From NCBI GenBank assembly GCA_037138335.1, contig JBAXIO010000001.1, forward strand, positions 124,001 through 188,000: a stretch of 64,000 nt of DNA, written 5' to 3'. Below, piece after piece: positions 7,658 to 15,937 of the stretch (positions are counted from its first letter, which is position 1; each line of letters begins with the position of its first letter). Below the pieces are notes generated by a model, which saw only the letters and a program-made list of their open reading frames with translations, was not told the origin of the DNA and did no database searches. The DNA is from CAIRDP01 sp037138335 (lineage in GTDB: Bacteria > Bacteroidota > Bacteroidia > Bacteroidales > FEN-979). The translations under genes were made by a program, and so were the position numbers.

Positions 7658-9031
7658 TTAAAATATCCCGGCCTGGCCGGTGATCCTGCCGGCAAGGTCT
7701 TTAAGGTCGATACCGTCGTAATCCCCGCTGCTCATGAAAAGAAGTATGGAATTTTTCCAGTCCGTTTGAAGGAGCCTGGAACTGAGCTCCTTTGAATCGG
7801 TATATACTTCCAGCCCGGGGTTACCGAAACCTTCCTTAACCTGTTCTGCCGTTATCGGCGGAAGTCGTTTCAATTTGATGGCATGTGGGCTGAAATAAAC
7901 TAAAGGGGTGTCGGCTGCATCGAGGCTGCCGTTATACTGGGCCAGGAACTCCTTGCTCAGGCTGCTGTATGTGTGAAGCTCAAGGCAGGCTGTGATGTTC
8001 TTCCCCGGGTACTGTTCCCTCACGGCTTTAAGGCTGGCCCTGACTTTCGAGGGGGCATGGGCAAAATCCTTGTATACTTTAGTGCCGGGATTTTCAGATA
8101 CAAGCTCGAGGCGTTTAGATGCACCTTTGAAGGATCCGACCGCGCTTAAAAACACTGCGTCGGCCACGCCGAGTTCCCTGCAGATCCATCTTGCCCCGTT
8201 CAGGTTCATCAGGTTATGCCTTCCGAAAACCTTCAGGGGGTATATCTTCCCGTTTTCTAAAAGGGAACTTATGCCGTCAGAAATGAAGTATTCAGGAACT
8301 GAATAGGGGATGAGCCTGATATCCTTGCGGGCCCCCGGGCATATCCGGCATAAAGTATCGTCATCCGCACAATAGATCAGGGTCCCTTCCTTTGAGATCT
8401 GCCGGATAAATTCCCTGAATTGTTCCACGTAATTGTCGAAAGTAGGAAAAACGTTGATGTGGTCCCAGGCAACTCCGCTTAAAAGTGCAATGTCAGGCTT
8501 ATATAAATGGAATTTCGGCCGGCTGTCGATAGGGGAGGTCAGGTATTCATCTCCCTCGAATATCATGACCCCTGCTTTCTCGCTGAGCCTGACCATGACA
8601 TCAAACCCTTCAAGTTGTGCCCCTACCATGTAATCACAATCTATTCCGGCAATCCTGAGGACATGCAGTACCATTGCGGTGATCGTGGTCTTGCCGTGGC
8701 TGCCACCTATGACGACCCTTTTCTTGTCTTTTGACTGTTCGTAAAGGTATTCAGGGTATGAGAAGATTTTTAACCCGAGCTCCTTTGCTTTTAAGAGTTC
8801 AGGATTGTCGGCTTTGGCATGCATCCCTAGGATGACTGCATCAAGCCCTGAAGTAATGCGGGAAACATCCCATCCCTCCGATGGGGGAAGAAGCCCGAGG
8901 CCCCTGAGCCTGCTTTTCGATGGCTCAAAGATCTCATCATCCGAACCGCTCACAATGTACCCCTTGTTGTGCAACGCCATTGCGAGGTTGTGCATTGCGC
9001 TCCCCCCTATGGCAATAAAATGTACCCGCAT
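7658..9031 (-). CDS. mpl: UDP-MurNAc:L-Ala-gamma-D-Glu-meso-DAP ligase Mpl
   Basis: 457 residues, the normal size for Mpl, a Mur ligase that joins the recycled tripeptide L-Ala-gamma-D-Glu-meso-DAP to UDP-MurNAc in the cytoplasm. The N-terminal Rossmann part has the MurC/Mpl signature HFIAIGGSAMHNLA. The P-loop is GGSHGKTT (109-116). The central domain has FEGDEYLTSPIDSRPKFHLY and a long LLSGVAWDHINVFPT segment, and a C-terminal domain follows (YKDFAHAPSKVRASLKAV). The phrase DFAHAPSKV separates Mpl from MurC. Together with NamZ and the NagZ-like enzyme in this window it points to active murein recycling. Confidence 0.92.
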   Translation of the reverse strand: MRVHFIAIGGSAMHNLAMALHNKGYIVSGSDDEIFEPSKSRLRGLGLLPPSEGWDVSRITSGLDAVILGMHAKADNPELLKAKELGLKIFSYPEYLYEQSKDKKRVVIGGSHGKTTITAMVLHVLRIAGIDCDYMVGAQLEGFDVMVRLSEKAGVMIFEGDEYLTSPIDSRPKFHLYKPDIALLSGVAWDHINVFPTFDNYVEQFREFIRQISKEGTLIYCADDDTLCRICPGARKDIRLIPYSVPEYFISDGISSLLENGKIYPLKVFGRHNLMNLNGARWICRELGVADAVFLSAVGSFKGASKRLELVSENPGTKVYKDFAHAPSKVRASLKAVREQYPGKNITACLELHTYSSLSKEFLAQYNGSLDAADTPLVYFSPHAIKLKRLPPITAEQVKEGFGNPGLEVYTDSKELSSRLLQTDWKNSILLFMSSGDYDGIDLKDLAGRITGQAGIF

Positions 9032-9045
9032 AATCTTAATTTCTT

Positions 9046-9053
9046 CAAAATTA
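9046..9053 (-). promoter_or_regulatory. Probable -7 box of mpl (TAATTTTG)
   Basis: TAATTTTG on the minus strand, 14 bases before the mpl ATG at 9031. It matches TAnnTTTG; I see no good TTTG -33 box. Confidence 0.45.
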
Positions 9054-9140
9054 CATTTTTATTATTATGTGGAAAACCTTGTATTCAGCCCCGGATTTTT
9101 ATAATTTCACATTCTCAAATCACTGGTTTTCATTAAATTC

Positions 9141-9848
9141 ATGAAAGGTATTATAAGTCAATATGTTAAGGATCTGTCGGCGGCCGGCCCGGCCCGGGCG
9201 ATAGAATATTTTAATATTCTTTTCCCTTCACAATGTATTTTTTCAACCAGCCTGGGTCCTGAAGACCAGGTCCTGACAGAGATCATTGCAACCCAATTCC
9301 CTTCAATCAGGATTTTTACCCTCGATACGGGTCGCCTGTTCCAGGAGACCTATGAACTCCTTCATATAACCCGGCAGAAATACAACACGAAGATCGATGT
9401 GTTTTTCCCCGATCATTCCATGGTTGAAGACATGGTCAATACCAAAGGCATCAACCTGTTTTATGACAGCGTTGGGAACCGCAGGGAATGTTGTCATATT
9501 CGCAAGATCATTCCTCTTTCCCGGGCACTTGAAGGGATGAAGGTATGGATCACCGGGCTGCGCAGGGAGCAGTCTGAGGCCCGCTCGGGAATTCAGATGG
9601 TTGATTATGATGAAACTCAGTCCATCATCAAGCTGAACCCCCTTGTCGACTGGAAGGAGGCCGATGTGTGGTCGGAAATACGGGCGAAAAAAATACCTTA
9701 CAACGGGCTTCACAACAAGGGGTTCCCGAGCATAGGCTGCCTTCCGTGCACAAGGGCGGTCATGCCCGGAGAGGATTTCCGCTCCGGACGCTGGTGGTGG
9801 GAAAACGGGTCAAAGAAGGAATGCGGGCTTCATAACAATGAAAAATAA
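9141..9848 (+). CDS. cysH: Adenylylsulfate (APS) reductase, CysH family
   Basis: 235 residues. CysH enzymes reduce activated sulfate to sulfite using thioredoxin. The nucleotide-binding segment is FSTSLGPEDQVLTEI (34-48), followed by TLDTGRLFQETYEL. Two cysteine pairs, C117-C118 and C200-x-x-C203, are the [4Fe-4S] ligands that mark the APS-reducing type rather than the cluster-free PAPS type. The catalytic cysteine is C228 in KKECGLH. GLRREQSEAR and RWWWE are also conserved. No ATP sulfurylase or sulfite reductase genes lie nearby. It is followed after five bases by the ODP-like gene, an unusual partner. Confidence 0.92.
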   Translation: MKGIISQYVKDLSAAGPARAIEYFNILFPSQCIFSTSLGPEDQVLTEIIATQFPSIRIFTLDTGRLFQETYELLHITRQKYNTKIDVFFPDHSMVEDMVNTKGINLFYDSVGNRRECCHIRKIIPLSRALEGMKVWITGLRREQSEARSGIQMVDYDETQSIIKLNPLVDWKEADVWSEIRAKKIPYNGLHNKGFPSIGCLPCTRAVMPGEDFRSGRWWWENGSKKECGLHNNEK

Positions 9849-9853
9849 ATACT

Positions 9854-10651
9854 ATGAGCAATACGATTGATCTTATCGGTTTAAGCCGGACGTTTGACGA
9901 GAGGCTGGAGCAGCCTACCCCCCTGTACCAGAATGAATATCATTCGGTATATTGGCTCGGGACACCCGAAGATTCTGCATTCCGATGCAATACCTACCTC
10001 ATAACCGATGGGGATGAGGCAATTATTGTCGACCCCGGCGGAGTTGATGTTTTCGACTTTATAAGGCGGAGGGTTGAACAGATCATTGTACCGGCGCATG
10101 TGTCGGCCCAGATACTTTGCCACCAGGATCCCGATGTGGCAGGTTCCATGGTAAGGTGGCTCGACGTCAATCCCGAAATGAAAGTCATAACCAGCACCCG
10201 TACCAATATCCTCATCTCCCATTACGGGAGGGACGACTATAATTTTTTCAATATCACCGAATCTTCATCATTTACGTTCTCTTCAGGACGCAGCATCCGT
10301 TTTATTGAGGCCCCTTTCCTTCATTTCCCGGGCGCTTTCACTACATATGATGAAACCTCATCTTTCCTGTTTTCGGGGGACATATGGGCTGCCATTGATA
10401 TGGACTGGAAACTGGTGATCAGCGACTTTCATAAGCATGAATTCAAGATGAACCTGTTTCACCTTGATTATATGGCCGGGAATATTGCCGCCAGGGGGTA
10501 TATTGACCGTTTAAAGGGCATTGAGGTTAAGGCGATCCTCCCCCAGCACGGCTCGGTGATCCCTGAACCTTTTGTACAGGATGCTTTCCGCTATTTAGCC
10601 AATCTGCGTTGCGGGCTCGATATCCTTTATCCCGATAAAAAAAGAAGATAA
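9854..10651 (+). CDS. Oxygen-binding di-iron (ODP-like) metallo-beta-lactamase-fold protein
   Basis: 265 residues with the fold of the flavodiiron-protein diiron domain, but no flavodoxin domain. By comparison with flavodiiron proteins the likely iron ligands are H90, D92 and D94 in LCHQDPDV (H-x-E-x-D-H in classical enzymes, with V95 replacing the last His), H157 in LHFPGAFTTYD, D176 in FSGDIW and H232 in PQHGSV. This pattern fits the ODP group, in which a member from Treponema binds oxygen as a chemotaxis sensor. It lacks a signal peptide, so it is cytoplasmic. It is placed 5 bp after cysH and 25 bp before a hybrid kinase, so an oxygen or redox sensing role is a reasonable inference, not shown. 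Confidence 0.82.
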   Translation: MSNTIDLIGLSRTFDERLEQPTPLYQNEYHSVYWLGTPEDSAFRCNTYLITDGDEAIIVDPGGVDVFDFIRRRVEQIIVPAHVSAQILCHQDPDVAGSMVRWLDVNPEMKVITSTRTNILISHYGRDDYNFFNITESSSFTFSSGRSIRFIEAPFLHFPGAFTTYDETSSFLFSGDIWAAIDMDWKLVISDFHKHEFKMNLFHLDYMAGNIAARGYIDRLKGIEVKAILPQHGSVIPEPFVQDAFRYLANLRCGLDILYPDKKRR

Positions 10652-10676
10652 TAAAGCTATTTAAAGCGATCGACAT

Positions 10677-12764
10677 ATGTCAGAAGATTTAAAGAAACGG
10701 ATTCAGGCTCTTGAGTCTGAGCTAAAAGTGGTCAGGCTCGCTTCCATGCAATGGGAAGAAATACAGCGGACCTATCAGAAATCGAATGACCGGCTTCAGC
10801 AGGTTTTCTTAGAGCTCAACCAGGTCAACGAACGGCTCACCATGGCCTTCGAAGCCAGCCAGCTGGCCTGGTGGGACTGGGATTTTAAAAGCGGGAAGCT
10901 CGACTGCAGCGAAAATATGGCATTGCTGCTCGGGCTGAAGAAAGAATTCCTGCCTGCGACATTTTCGGCTTTGCTCGACCTTATTCATCCGGAAGATGCA
11001 CCGGAAGTAAAATCAAACCTTGAAAAACACCTGAACGGGGCAATATCTTATTTTGAATCTGAATACAGGCTGAAAACCTCATCGGGGGAATGGAAGTGGG
11101 TGTTTGACAAAGGCCGGATAATTGAAAAGGATATCCTGGGAAAACCTGTGCGGCTTCTTGGAGTGACCATGGACGTTGAACGGAAAAAAGTACATGAAAA
11201 GAAACTTCTCACCGAATTTGAAAAAGCCGATGAGGCCAACAGGGCTAAAAGTTCATTCCTCTCCACTATGGCTCACGAGATCTTCACCCCCCTTTCGGGC
11301 GTTGTTGGCATGGCCGAGATATTGAAGCAATCGGAGCTTTCCCCCGAACAGATGGAATACCTGGAGATCATCACTGATTCGGCAACCAACCTGCTGTCGG
11401 TATTCAACACCATCATGGACTTTTTAAAGATTGAAGCCGACCAGATAGAGCTGACAAGTTCTTTCTTCAACATTTATGACCTGATGGATGAACTCATTTC
11501 GGTAATTGTCCCGGAAGCTGCGGAAAAAGGGCTGGAGGTGGCCACTTTCATCGACCCGAACATCCCCATGCGCGTTAAAGGGGACCCTGCAAGGTTGACG
11601 CAGGTATTGAGGGTGTTTGCCGATAACGCGGTGAAATTTACCGAGAACGGGGAGATCACAATTGAGGCCCATTTCCTTTCCTGGGATGAAGATACCGTTA
11701 ATGTTCAGTTCAGGGTCAGTGATACCGGCATTGGTATTTCCGAAGAAGCCCTGAAGAGGATCTTCACTTCATTTACAAGGATAAGCCCTTCGACCGGGAA
11801 ATACGGTGGGAGCGGGCTTGGGCTTGCCATAGCCAGGCACCTGATCGCAAAGATGAAAGGGGAAGTAAATGTTGAAAGCACACCTTCCCGGGGCTCATCT
11901 TTCAGCTTTAATGTATTACTTGAAAAGTCACCCGGCTCTGAACCTCCTGTTGCAGATCCGAAAATAAAGGGCCTGAAAATACTATTAATAGATCCTTCAG
12001 CCGTCAATGCCAGGGTGTTGATCGATTACCTGGTCAGGCTGGACTGCGATGTGGAACATGTTATCACTTTAACCGACGGCATGCAGGAAATTTCACACAG
12101 GAATAAGATCAATAAGCCTGCCGACCTGGTCATCGTTGACCTTGAGGCAGCCAAGCTGGCCCAGGGTTCATTCACTTCAAACCCGGCCTGGGAAAAGGCT
12201 TGTAAGTTATTGCTTCATTACCAGGGTTCATCCATCCCGAAGAAAATCTCCGAAATGGGATTCGGCTCCGTTTTGAAACGTCCGTTCCTTCCCGGGGAAT
12301 TCTGGACATCTGTTTACAACACCATCACAAAGAAAGTTGTGGCACCGGTTACAGAGGTTGCAGTGAAACCCCTGCCAAGAACCGAAACCAGGAGCCTCAG
12401 GATATTGCTTGCCGAGGACAATCTTATCAACCAGAAAGTTGCTACGGTTACCCTGAGCAAACTGGGTCACCATATAGAAGTGGCCGAGAATGGAAAAATT
12501 GCGGTTGAAATGTTCAAAAAGAACAAGTATGACCTGGTCGTTATGGATATCTTTATGCCTGAAATGGACGGGCTGCAGGCAAGCCGGGAGATCAGGCAGA
12601 TCGAACAGTCGGATCCTTCAAAAAAAGCTATTCATATTTGTGCCATCACCGCCAATGCCGACAAGGATGATGAGGAGAAATGTTATAAGGCCGGTGTAAA
12701 CAGTTATATCACCAAGCCTTTTAAACTGGAAGAGCTGATTGAGATACTCGACAGTATAAAGTAG
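10677..12764 (+). CDS. PAS-domain hybrid histidine kinase with two receiver domains
   Basis: 695 residues, no membrane segment. Order: coiled coil (1-55), PAS/PAC (about 56-170, ending RLLGVTMDVERK), HisKA with phospho-accepting H200, HATPase (DNAVKFT near 316, DTGIGIS, GGSGLGLAIA), receiver 1 (432-548) and receiver 2 (572-693). Receiver 2 is complete: E580/D581, D624 in VVMDIFMP, T658 and K680. Receiver 1 keeps D488 and K534 but has only one acidic residue (D439) in the metal pocket. The H-box reads HEIFTPL, with Phe where Arg or Lys is usual. There is no HPt or DNA-binding domain, so the output must go through another protein. The position after the ODP-like gene suggests that protein supplies the signal. 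Confidence 0.92.
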   Translation: MSEDLKKRIQALESELKVVRLASMQWEEIQRTYQKSNDRLQQVFLELNQVNERLTMAFEASQLAWWDWDFKSGKLDCSENMALLLGLKKEFLPATFSALLDLIHPEDAPEVKSNLEKHLNGAISYFESEYRLKTSSGEWKWVFDKGRIIEKDILGKPVRLLGVTMDVERKKVHEKKLLTEFEKADEANRAKSSFLSTMAHEIFTPLSGVVGMAEILKQSELSPEQMEYLEIITDSATNLLSVFNTIMDFLKIEADQIELTSSFFNIYDLMDELISVIVPEAAEKGLEVATFIDPNIPMRVKGDPARLTQVLRVFADNAVKFTENGEITIEAHFLSWDEDTVNVQFRVSDTGIGISEEALKRIFTSFTRISPSTGKYGGSGLGLAIARHLIAKMKGEVNVESTPSRGSSFSFNVLLEKSPGSEPPVADPKIKGLKILLIDPSAVNARVLIDYLVRLDCDVEHVITLTDGMQEISHRNKINKPADLVIVDLEAAKLAQGSFTSNPAWEKACKLLLHYQGSSIPKKISEMGFGSVLKRPFLPGEFWTSVYNTITKKVVAPVTEVAVKPLPRTETRSLRILLAEDNLINQKVATVTLSKLGHHIEVAENGKIAVEMFKKNKYDLVVMDIFMPEMDGLQASREIRQIEQSDPSKKAIHICAITANADKDDEEKCYKAGVNSYITKPFKLEELIEILDSIK

Positions 12765-12853
12765 GCAGCTTCATTTCCCGGGCAACCTTTACAATACTGA
12801 ACACTCTTTATAAAATATTAATGAGTCAGGCCCGGTTTAACAATATTTTTTCA

Positions 12854-12861
12854 TAACTTTG
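12854..12861 (+). promoter_or_regulatory. Probable -7 box of the DUF1573 gene (TAACTTTG)
   Basis: TAACTTTG lies 34 bases before the ATG at 12896 and matches TAnnTTTG. No clear TTTG lies at -33. Confidence 0.5.
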
Positions 12862-12895
12862 CGTTCCATTTCATAAACCTACAAATCAATACAAT

Positions 12896-13360
12896 ATGCA
12901 GAAAATTTTGCTTTCAGTCCTGTTCGTAATGTTCGCTGCTTTTGCAGTAAATGCCCAGGATGCAGCCCAGCAGCAACCGGTAAACCCAAATGCCCCTGAA
13001 ATTTCTTTTGAGAAACTGGTGCATGATTACGGCACAATCTTTCAGGGTGCCGACGGAGCCTGTGAATTTAAATTCTCAAACACCGGGAAAGAACCTTTGA
13101 TCCTTTCCAAACCAATTACATCCTGCGGATGTACCACTTCTTCATGGCCACAGGAACCTATACTCCCTGGTAAAAGTGACGTGATCAAGGTGACTTACAA
13201 CACGAATAACGTTGGCCCGATCAACAAGACCATCACAGTTAATTCGAATGCCAAGTCAACATCGGTAAGGTTAACGATCAAAGGGACAGTAGTAGCCAAG
13301 CCGGTTTCTACAACACCCGAAAAACAACCTGAACAGGGCGCGACCCCGGTCAGTAAGTAA
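12896..13360 (+). CDS. DUF1573 family exported protein
   Basis: 154 residues. Residues 1-20 form a signal peptide ending VNAQ. The DUF1573 domain (about 30-135) has the hallmark opening EKLVHDYGTIFQGADG, the SNTGKEPLILSKPITSCGCTT stretch split around its cysteine pair CGC, and a C-terminal strand pattern like an immunoglobulin or MSP-type fold. The tail is Thr/Pro/Gln rich. These small proteins are abundant in Bacteroidota and probably periplasmic or surface associated; their role is not established. The gene has its own -7 box and is followed by a small hairpin, so it is probably transcribed alone. Confidence 0.88.
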   Translation: MQKILLSVLFVMFAAFAVNAQDAAQQQPVNPNAPEISFEKLVHDYGTIFQGADGACEFKFSNTGKEPLILSKPITSCGCTTSSWPQEPILPGKSDVIKVTYNTNNVGPINKTITVNSNAKSTSVRLTIKGTVVAKPVSTTPEKQPEQGATPVSK

Positions 13361-13384
13361 ATATCAGATAATCACTGCCAGTAC

Positions 13385-13405
13385 AGCCAGCCAAAAGCTG
13401 GCTTT
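13385..13405 (+). terminator. Possible weak terminator after the DUF1573 gene
   Basis: AGCCAGC (13385-13391) pairs with GCTGGCT (13397-13403) around a CAAAA loop, followed by TTTGCTGCTTT. The stem is perfect but the T run is broken, so termination may be partial. Confidence 0.45.
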
Positions 13406-13429
13406 GCTGCTTTATCAAAAACATCAGCC

Positions 13430-14632
13430 ATGCCAACTATCTCAGACCGCGGACAAATTTGTCCTCCCTCCCCAATCCGGAAACTCGTTCCCTTCTCCGA
13501 TGAAGCCAAGAAAAAAGGCATCAGGGTTTACCATCTCAATATAGGGCAACCCGATATCCCCACACCTGAAAATGTGATGAACAAGATCAGGAATACCGAT
13601 CTCAAAGTAATCGAATACAGCCATTCGGCCGGGATTCCTTCATACCGCAAAAAACTGGCCGAATATTACCATAATTGCGGCTTAGAGGTCAGTCCTGAAG
13701 AAATGATAGTTACCACCGGCGGATCCGAAGCGATCATGTTTGCCATGTTCACCTGTATGAACCCCGGCGACGAGATCATCATCCCCGAACCTTTCTATGC
13801 CAACTATAACGGTTTTTCCGTTGCAGCAGGAGTGATTGTCAAACCGATAGATTCTGTTATCGAAAACGGCTTCGCCCTTCCCCCAATGTCGGCGTTTGAA
13901 AAGGCCATTACACCCAAAACAAAAGCCATCATGGTTTGTAACCCGAACAACCCTACAGGCTACCTGTATTCGAGGGAAGAGCTGGAACTTCTGAAGGAGA
14001 TCGTTCGGAAACATGACCTGTTTTTGTTCGCCGATGAGGTCTACCGTGAATTCGTGTATGATGGTAAGGAACATTATTCGGTAATGAATCTTAAGGGGAT
14101 AGAACAGAACGTAGTCCTTCTCGATTCCATCTCGAAGCGTTACAGTGCTTGCGGAGCCAGGATCGGTGTGATGATATCCCATAACAGGGAAGTCATGTCC
14201 ACTGCCATGAAGTTCGCCCAGGCAAGGCTGAGCCCGCCGACCTTCGGACAGATCGCAGGGGAAGAAGCCATCAGCACACCAGATACATATATTAAAGAAG
14301 TACTTGCCGAGTACCTGCAGCGCCGCAATGTGGTCGTGGAGTCAATAAATAAAATGAAAGGTTGCTTCTGCCCTAATCCCGGAGGGGCTTTTTATGCAAT
14401 GGCCAGGCTTCCCATCGATGACTCTGATAAATTCTGCCAATGGCTTCTCCAGGATTTCAATTGCGAAGGAAAAACCGTAATGCTGGCTCCGGGAACGGGA
14501 TTTTATTCCACCAAAGGACGGGGGATAGATGAAGTACGGATAAGCTATGTGCTTAATGTGAATGACCTGCGCGAGTCTATGAAATGCCTGGAAGCGGCTC
14601 TAAAAGTTTACCCGGGACGGTTGGAGAAGTGA
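13430..14632 (+). CDS. PLP-dependent class I/II aminotransferase (aspartate aminotransferase type)
   Basis: 400 residues, fold type I. The cofactor lysine is K236 in LLDSISKRYSACGARIG. NPNNPTG (171-177), ADEVYREF (D202) and a C-terminal EVRISYV arginine that binds the substrate carboxylate are in place. The opening ISDRGQICPPSPIRKL and YHLNIGQPD is typical of the Bacteroidota aspartate or aromatic aminotransferases often named AspC, but the amino-acid preference cannot be read from the sequence. It ends inside the first unit of a heptamer repeat tract: its TGA at 14630-14632 is part of GTGAACA. Confidence 0.9.
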   Translation: MPTISDRGQICPPSPIRKLVPFSDEAKKKGIRVYHLNIGQPDIPTPENVMNKIRNTDLKVIEYSHSAGIPSYRKKLAEYYHNCGLEVSPEEMIVTTGGSEAIMFAMFTCMNPGDEIIIPEPFYANYNGFSVAAGVIVKPIDSVIENGFALPPMSAFEKAITPKTKAIMVCNPNNPTGYLYSREELELLKEIVRKHDLFLFADEVYREFVYDGKEHYSVMNLKGIEQNVVLLDSISKRYSACGARIGVMISHNREVMSTAMKFAQARLSPPTFGQIAGEEAISTPDTYIKEVLAEYLQRRNVVVESINKMKGCFCPNPGGAFYAMARLPIDDSDKFCQWLLQDFNCEGKTVMLAPGTGFYSTKGRGIDEVRISYVLNVNDLRESMKCLEAALKVYPGRLEK

Positions 14633-14716
14633 ACAGTAAATAGTGAACAGTGAATAGTGACTAAACAATAATCCCTGGTCCTTAGTCACCAGTCCCCAGT
14701 CCCCGGTCCCCGGTTA
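14629..14716. repeat. Degenerate 7-bp tandem repeats in inverted arrangement
   Basis: The left half reads GTGAACA, GTAAATA, GTGAACA, GTGAATA, GTGACTA. The right half, read on the other strand, holds units such as GGTGACT and GGGGACT. At the centre GTGACTAA (14657-14664) and TTAGTCAC (14682-14689) form a perfect 8-bp stem with a 17-base loop. The same heptamer family recurs at 28189-28258. Confidence 0.75.
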
Positions 14717-14722
14717 CTCCCC

Positions 14723-15898
14723 TCAGGGATACAGCAAATACCTCGCCCTTATCTTTTTAAATGCCTCAATGCCGGCTTTCCAGCTGTTGCGGATATCTTC
14801 TTCTTTCATGCCTTTGATCAGCTGCTCCTGGAGTGCTGAGGTTCCTGCAAGCTGGTCAAAATACGGATTGAAAAAATCGGGCTTGCCCCCAAGGGAATGA
14901 AACGCCCTGATGAGCCACGAAAGGTTGATCCGTCCTTTGTCGGCCATATGCTGCTCGTAATAGTGCTGAAGGTTTTCACCGAAACAGGTCTTGTCTTTAT
15001 ACATTGGTTTTGAATCCATCCCTTTAATTGCTTCCGGTGTGAAGCTGTATGAGTAACCCTGCAAACCCGGATGGCCGTATACCTCGAATGGGGTTGGCGT
15101 TCCCCGTCCCACACTGATCACCGTTCCCTCGAACAGGCATAGCGAAGGATAAAGCAGTATGGAATTTGCATCGGGCAGGTTGGGTGAGGGTTTCGCCCCG
15201 GGGAACCATGCAGTCTGGTGTGTATAGCCCTCCAGCGGCAAAACACTCAGGTCGCAGCTGATCCCTCCTTTGAGCCATCCTTCCCCGTTTACCATCTTTG
15301 CATACTCGCCAATGGTCATGCCGTAAACAACCGGCACAGGGTGCATTCCTACGAAAGATTTATATTTCATGTCAAGTACAGGACCGTCAATATAAAACGC
15401 ATTCGGGTTCGGCCTGTCAAGAACAAGCACCGCCACATGGTTCTCGGCACAGGCTTCCATAACCAGGCTCAAAGTGCTTATATAAGTATAAAAGCGAGCC
15501 CCCACATCCTGTATGTCAAACACTACTATGTCGAGCCCTGCCAGGTCCATTGCAGCGGGCTTTTTCTTCAGGCCGTAAAGGCTTATGGTCCTCAGGCCTG
15601 AACCGGGATCAGTATAATCGGCTGATAATTGCCCGGCCTCATCCTTCATCTTGAACCCGTGCTCGGGTGAGAAAACCACTTTCACGTCTACACCCGAATT
15701 AATAAGCGTGTCAACGATATTGGTATTCCCTACAACGGAAGATGCGTTTGCAACCACGCCTGTTTTCTTGCCGTGGAGGAGTTTCATATACCTGCCGGTT
15801 TGACAGGCAGCCGGTTTTACCTGGGTAAAAGCCGTCAGGTTGAACCCAAGAATAAGCAATGCTGCAAGGATAAGTTGGGGTTTGATTCGGGTCAGCAT
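14723..15898 (-). CDS. namZ: NamZ-type exo-beta-N-acetylmuramidase (DUF1343, GH171)
   Basis: 391 residues with a signal peptide ending near residue 26 (LTAFTQ). The DUF1343 domain covers the rest: GKKTGVVANASSVVG, FSPEHGF (the Glu is the likely catalytic region), LDIVVFDIQDVGARFYTYIS, LDRPNP, and GRGTPTPFEVYGHP in the C-terminal part. NamZ of Bacillus subtilis removes terminal MurNAc from peptidoglycan fragments; this function is transferred by homology. Exported to the periplasm, it would work with the NagZ-like fusion enzyme at 22825-25743 and with Mpl. It is divergent from the permease gene, with 39 bp between the starts. Confidence 0.87.
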   Translation of the reverse strand: MLTRIKPQLILAALLILGFNLTAFTQVKPAACQTGRYMKLLHGKKTGVVANASSVVGNTNIVDTLINSGVDVKVVFSPEHGFKMKDEAGQLSADYTDPGSGLRTISLYGLKKKPAAMDLAGLDIVVFDIQDVGARFYTYISTLSLVMEACAENHVAVLVLDRPNPNAFYIDGPVLDMKYKSFVGMHPVPVVYGMTIGEYAKMVNGEGWLKGGISCDLSVLPLEGYTHQTAWFPGAKPSPNLPDANSILLYPSLCLFEGTVISVGRGTPTPFEVYGHPGLQGYSYSFTPEAIKGMDSKPMYKDKTCFGENLQHYYEQHMADKGRINLSWLIRAFHSLGGKPDFFNPYFDQLAGTSALQEQLIKGMKEEDIRNSWKAGIEAFKKIRARYLLYP

Positions 15899-15910
15899 GG
15901 AATAAGTTTC

Positions 15911-15918
15911 TATTTTTG
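15911..15918 (+). promoter_or_regulatory. Probable -7 box of the LolC/E-type permease gene (TATTTTTG)
   Basis: TATTTTTG ends 19 bases before the TTG start at 15938. This supports that start over an upstream ATG inside namZ. A TTTG at 15881-15884 is 26 bases away, longer than usual. Confidence 0.5.
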
Positions 15919-15937
15919 TAAAGATAAATCAATTTGT

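Noticed and set aside
15773..15937. Longer start of the LolC/E-type permease
   Set aside because: It lies within namZ on the other strand and upstream of the -7 box at 15911.
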